A stretch of 64,000 nucleotides of DNA from Desulfatibacillum sp. (GTDB taxonomy: Bacteria; Desulfobacterota; Desulfobacteria; Desulfobacterales; Desulfatibacillaceae): positions 1-64,000 of the forward strand of contig JAEINP010000004.1 in NCBI GenBank assembly GCA_016342355.1, written 5' to 3'. The notes under the pieces were generated by a model. The model was not told where the DNA came from, made no database searches, and saw only the letters and a program-made list of their open reading frames with translations. This document shows positions 63,206 through 64,000 of this stretch, piece after piece. Both the position numbers and the translations under genes were made by a program. Position 1 is the first letter of the stretch. The number at the start of each line of letters is the position of its first letter.

Positions 63206-64000
63206 TTATCCTGTCAATCCCGGAGCTTTTCCGGCCACCGTGCGGGCGATATCAAAATAAAAGACAATGATCATGAGGAAGATGAGCGCCGCCATGCCCA
63301 CCTGCATGGAGATCTCCCGCACCCGCAGGCTAAGGGGTTTGCGGAGAATTCCTTCAATGAGAAAAAACAGCAGGTGGCCTCCGTCCAGGATCGGGATGGG
63401 AAACAGGTTGATGATTCCCAGGTTCACCGATAACAGGGCCATGATGAAAATAAATGTTGTCGCTCCCGCCTTGGCCGCCACTGCGCTCACCTGGGAAATC
63501 AGGATAACACCGCCAAGATTATCGATGGGAATACTACGATCCACAAATTTGAACAAAGCCTGAAAAGTAAATTTTGTAAAATACCATGTTTGATCCATGG
63601 CATATATGGCCGAAGCAATGGGCCGGTGGGGAATGAACTCCACCTTATTTGCGATGCCTACCTTATAGGCCTTCACGTCTTCTCCGAAAGAGTTTTTCCC
63701 CTCGGTTTCTTCCGGCTGAACCGTAATAGAAAACTCAACCCCGTTCCTTTTGACCAAAAACTCAACAGGCGCGCCTTTGCCCTCGTTTATGGTGCGGGAA
63801 ACCACCCTGAAATCCTCAATGGTTTGGCCGTTGATGGCAAGGATTTCATCCCCTTTTAAGAAACCGGCCTGTTCTGCGGGAGACCCTTCCATCACCATTT
63901 CAAGATGATTGGTCCTGTGGTCCACTCCTGAAAAAAAGCCGATCAGAAAAAAAAGCAGCACAGCAAGCACAAAATTAAAAGTCGGTCCGGCAGCCACAAT
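63206..64000 (-). CDS. rseP: site-2 protease RseP family, N-terminus beyond the window
   Basis: Partial: the frame runs off the right edge, so the first helix with the HExxH zinc motif is not seen. The ~264 visible residues include a membrane helix (AAGPTFNFVLAVLLFFLIGF), a PDZ domain (VMEGSPAEQAGFLKGDEILAINGQTIEDF), and the third-ligand region NLFPIPILDGGHLLFFLIEGI, followed by a last helix. It is an intramembrane metalloprotease of the M50 family that cleaves anti-sigma factors and leftover signal peptides. Confidence 0.9.
   Translation of the reverse strand: MVAAGPTFNFVLAVLLFFLIGFFSGVDHRTNHLEMVMEGSPAEQAGFLKGDEILAINGQTIEDFRVVSRTINEGKGAPVEFLVKRNGVEFSITVQPEETEGKNSFGEDVKAYKVGIANKVEFIPHRPIASAIYAMDQTWYFTKFTFQALFKFVDRSIPIDNLGGVILISQVSAVAAKAGATTFIFIMALLSVNLGIINLFPIPILDGGHLLFFLIEGILRKPLSLRVREISMQVGMAALIFLMIIVFYFDIARTVAGKAPGLTG

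Overview
The window looks like the chromosome of an anaerobic, probably sulfate-reducing member of Desulfobacterota (Desulfobacterales-like). This is inferred from gene content and not from a database search. The supporting signs are a Wolinella-type three-gene fumarate reductase/succinate dehydrogenase, a diderm cell-wall and Tol-Pal repertoire with meso-DAP-type MurE, several acyl-CoA synthetases, a sigma54 activator, many ferredoxin and radical SAM features, and moderately GC-rich genes. No rRNA, tRNA, CRISPR array or intact insertion sequence was seen.

Left end (1-1.8 kb): an AT-rich scar. It holds a truncated STAND-type NTPase with a PD-(D/E)XK-like front domain, which looks like the N-terminal part of a large defence protein, and the decayed C-terminus of an NtrC-family regulator. 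From 1.8 to 14 kb come an acyl-CoA synthetase, a DUF362 protein, a secreted VWA protein, a hydantoinase plus histone-deacetylase-like pair, a NUDIX hydrolase, and a gnd-zwf-pgl operon for the oxidative pentose phosphate branch. From 14.3 to 21.2 kb a ferritin-like protein is followed by a tightly packed six-gene unit: copper chaperone, CopA ATPase, TVP38-like membrane protein, MerA-like flavin reductase and two arsenosugar-type glycosyltransferase genes.

From 21.3 to 29.7 kb is a metabolic accessory block. It contains an acyl-CoA synthetase with a structured leader and strong sigma70 promoter, a hotdog thioesterase with a consensus sigma54 promoter beside a divergent GAF-sigma54 activator, a cysteine-rich ferredoxin protein, and a saccharopine-dehydrogenase-like protein paired with an FGGY kinase. 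From 48.4 kb down to 29.7 kb on the minus strand runs a complete, almost gapless division and cell-wall (dcw) operon: mraZ-rsmH-ftsL-ftsI-murE-murF-mraY-murD-ftsW-murG-murC-murB-ftsQ-ftsA-ftsZ, with a radical SAM gene at its end. FtsZ carries two copies of its C-terminal interaction peptide.

From 49 to 63 kb: a TPR protein, the tolQRAB-pal-cpoB envelope system (pal has its own strong promoter and terminator), ruvCAB for Holliday-junction processing, an S-adenosylmethionine hydrolase, a CYTH protein with an endonuclease/phosphatase-family protein, and the frdCAB respiratory complex. The window closes inside rseP.

Most of the window is conserved housekeeping. The less ordinary parts are the truncated defence-like gene, the copper/MerA-like/glycosyltransferase operon, the hydantoinase-deacetylase pair, the sigma54 module, the duplicated FtsZ tail peptide and the mraZ upstream repeats.
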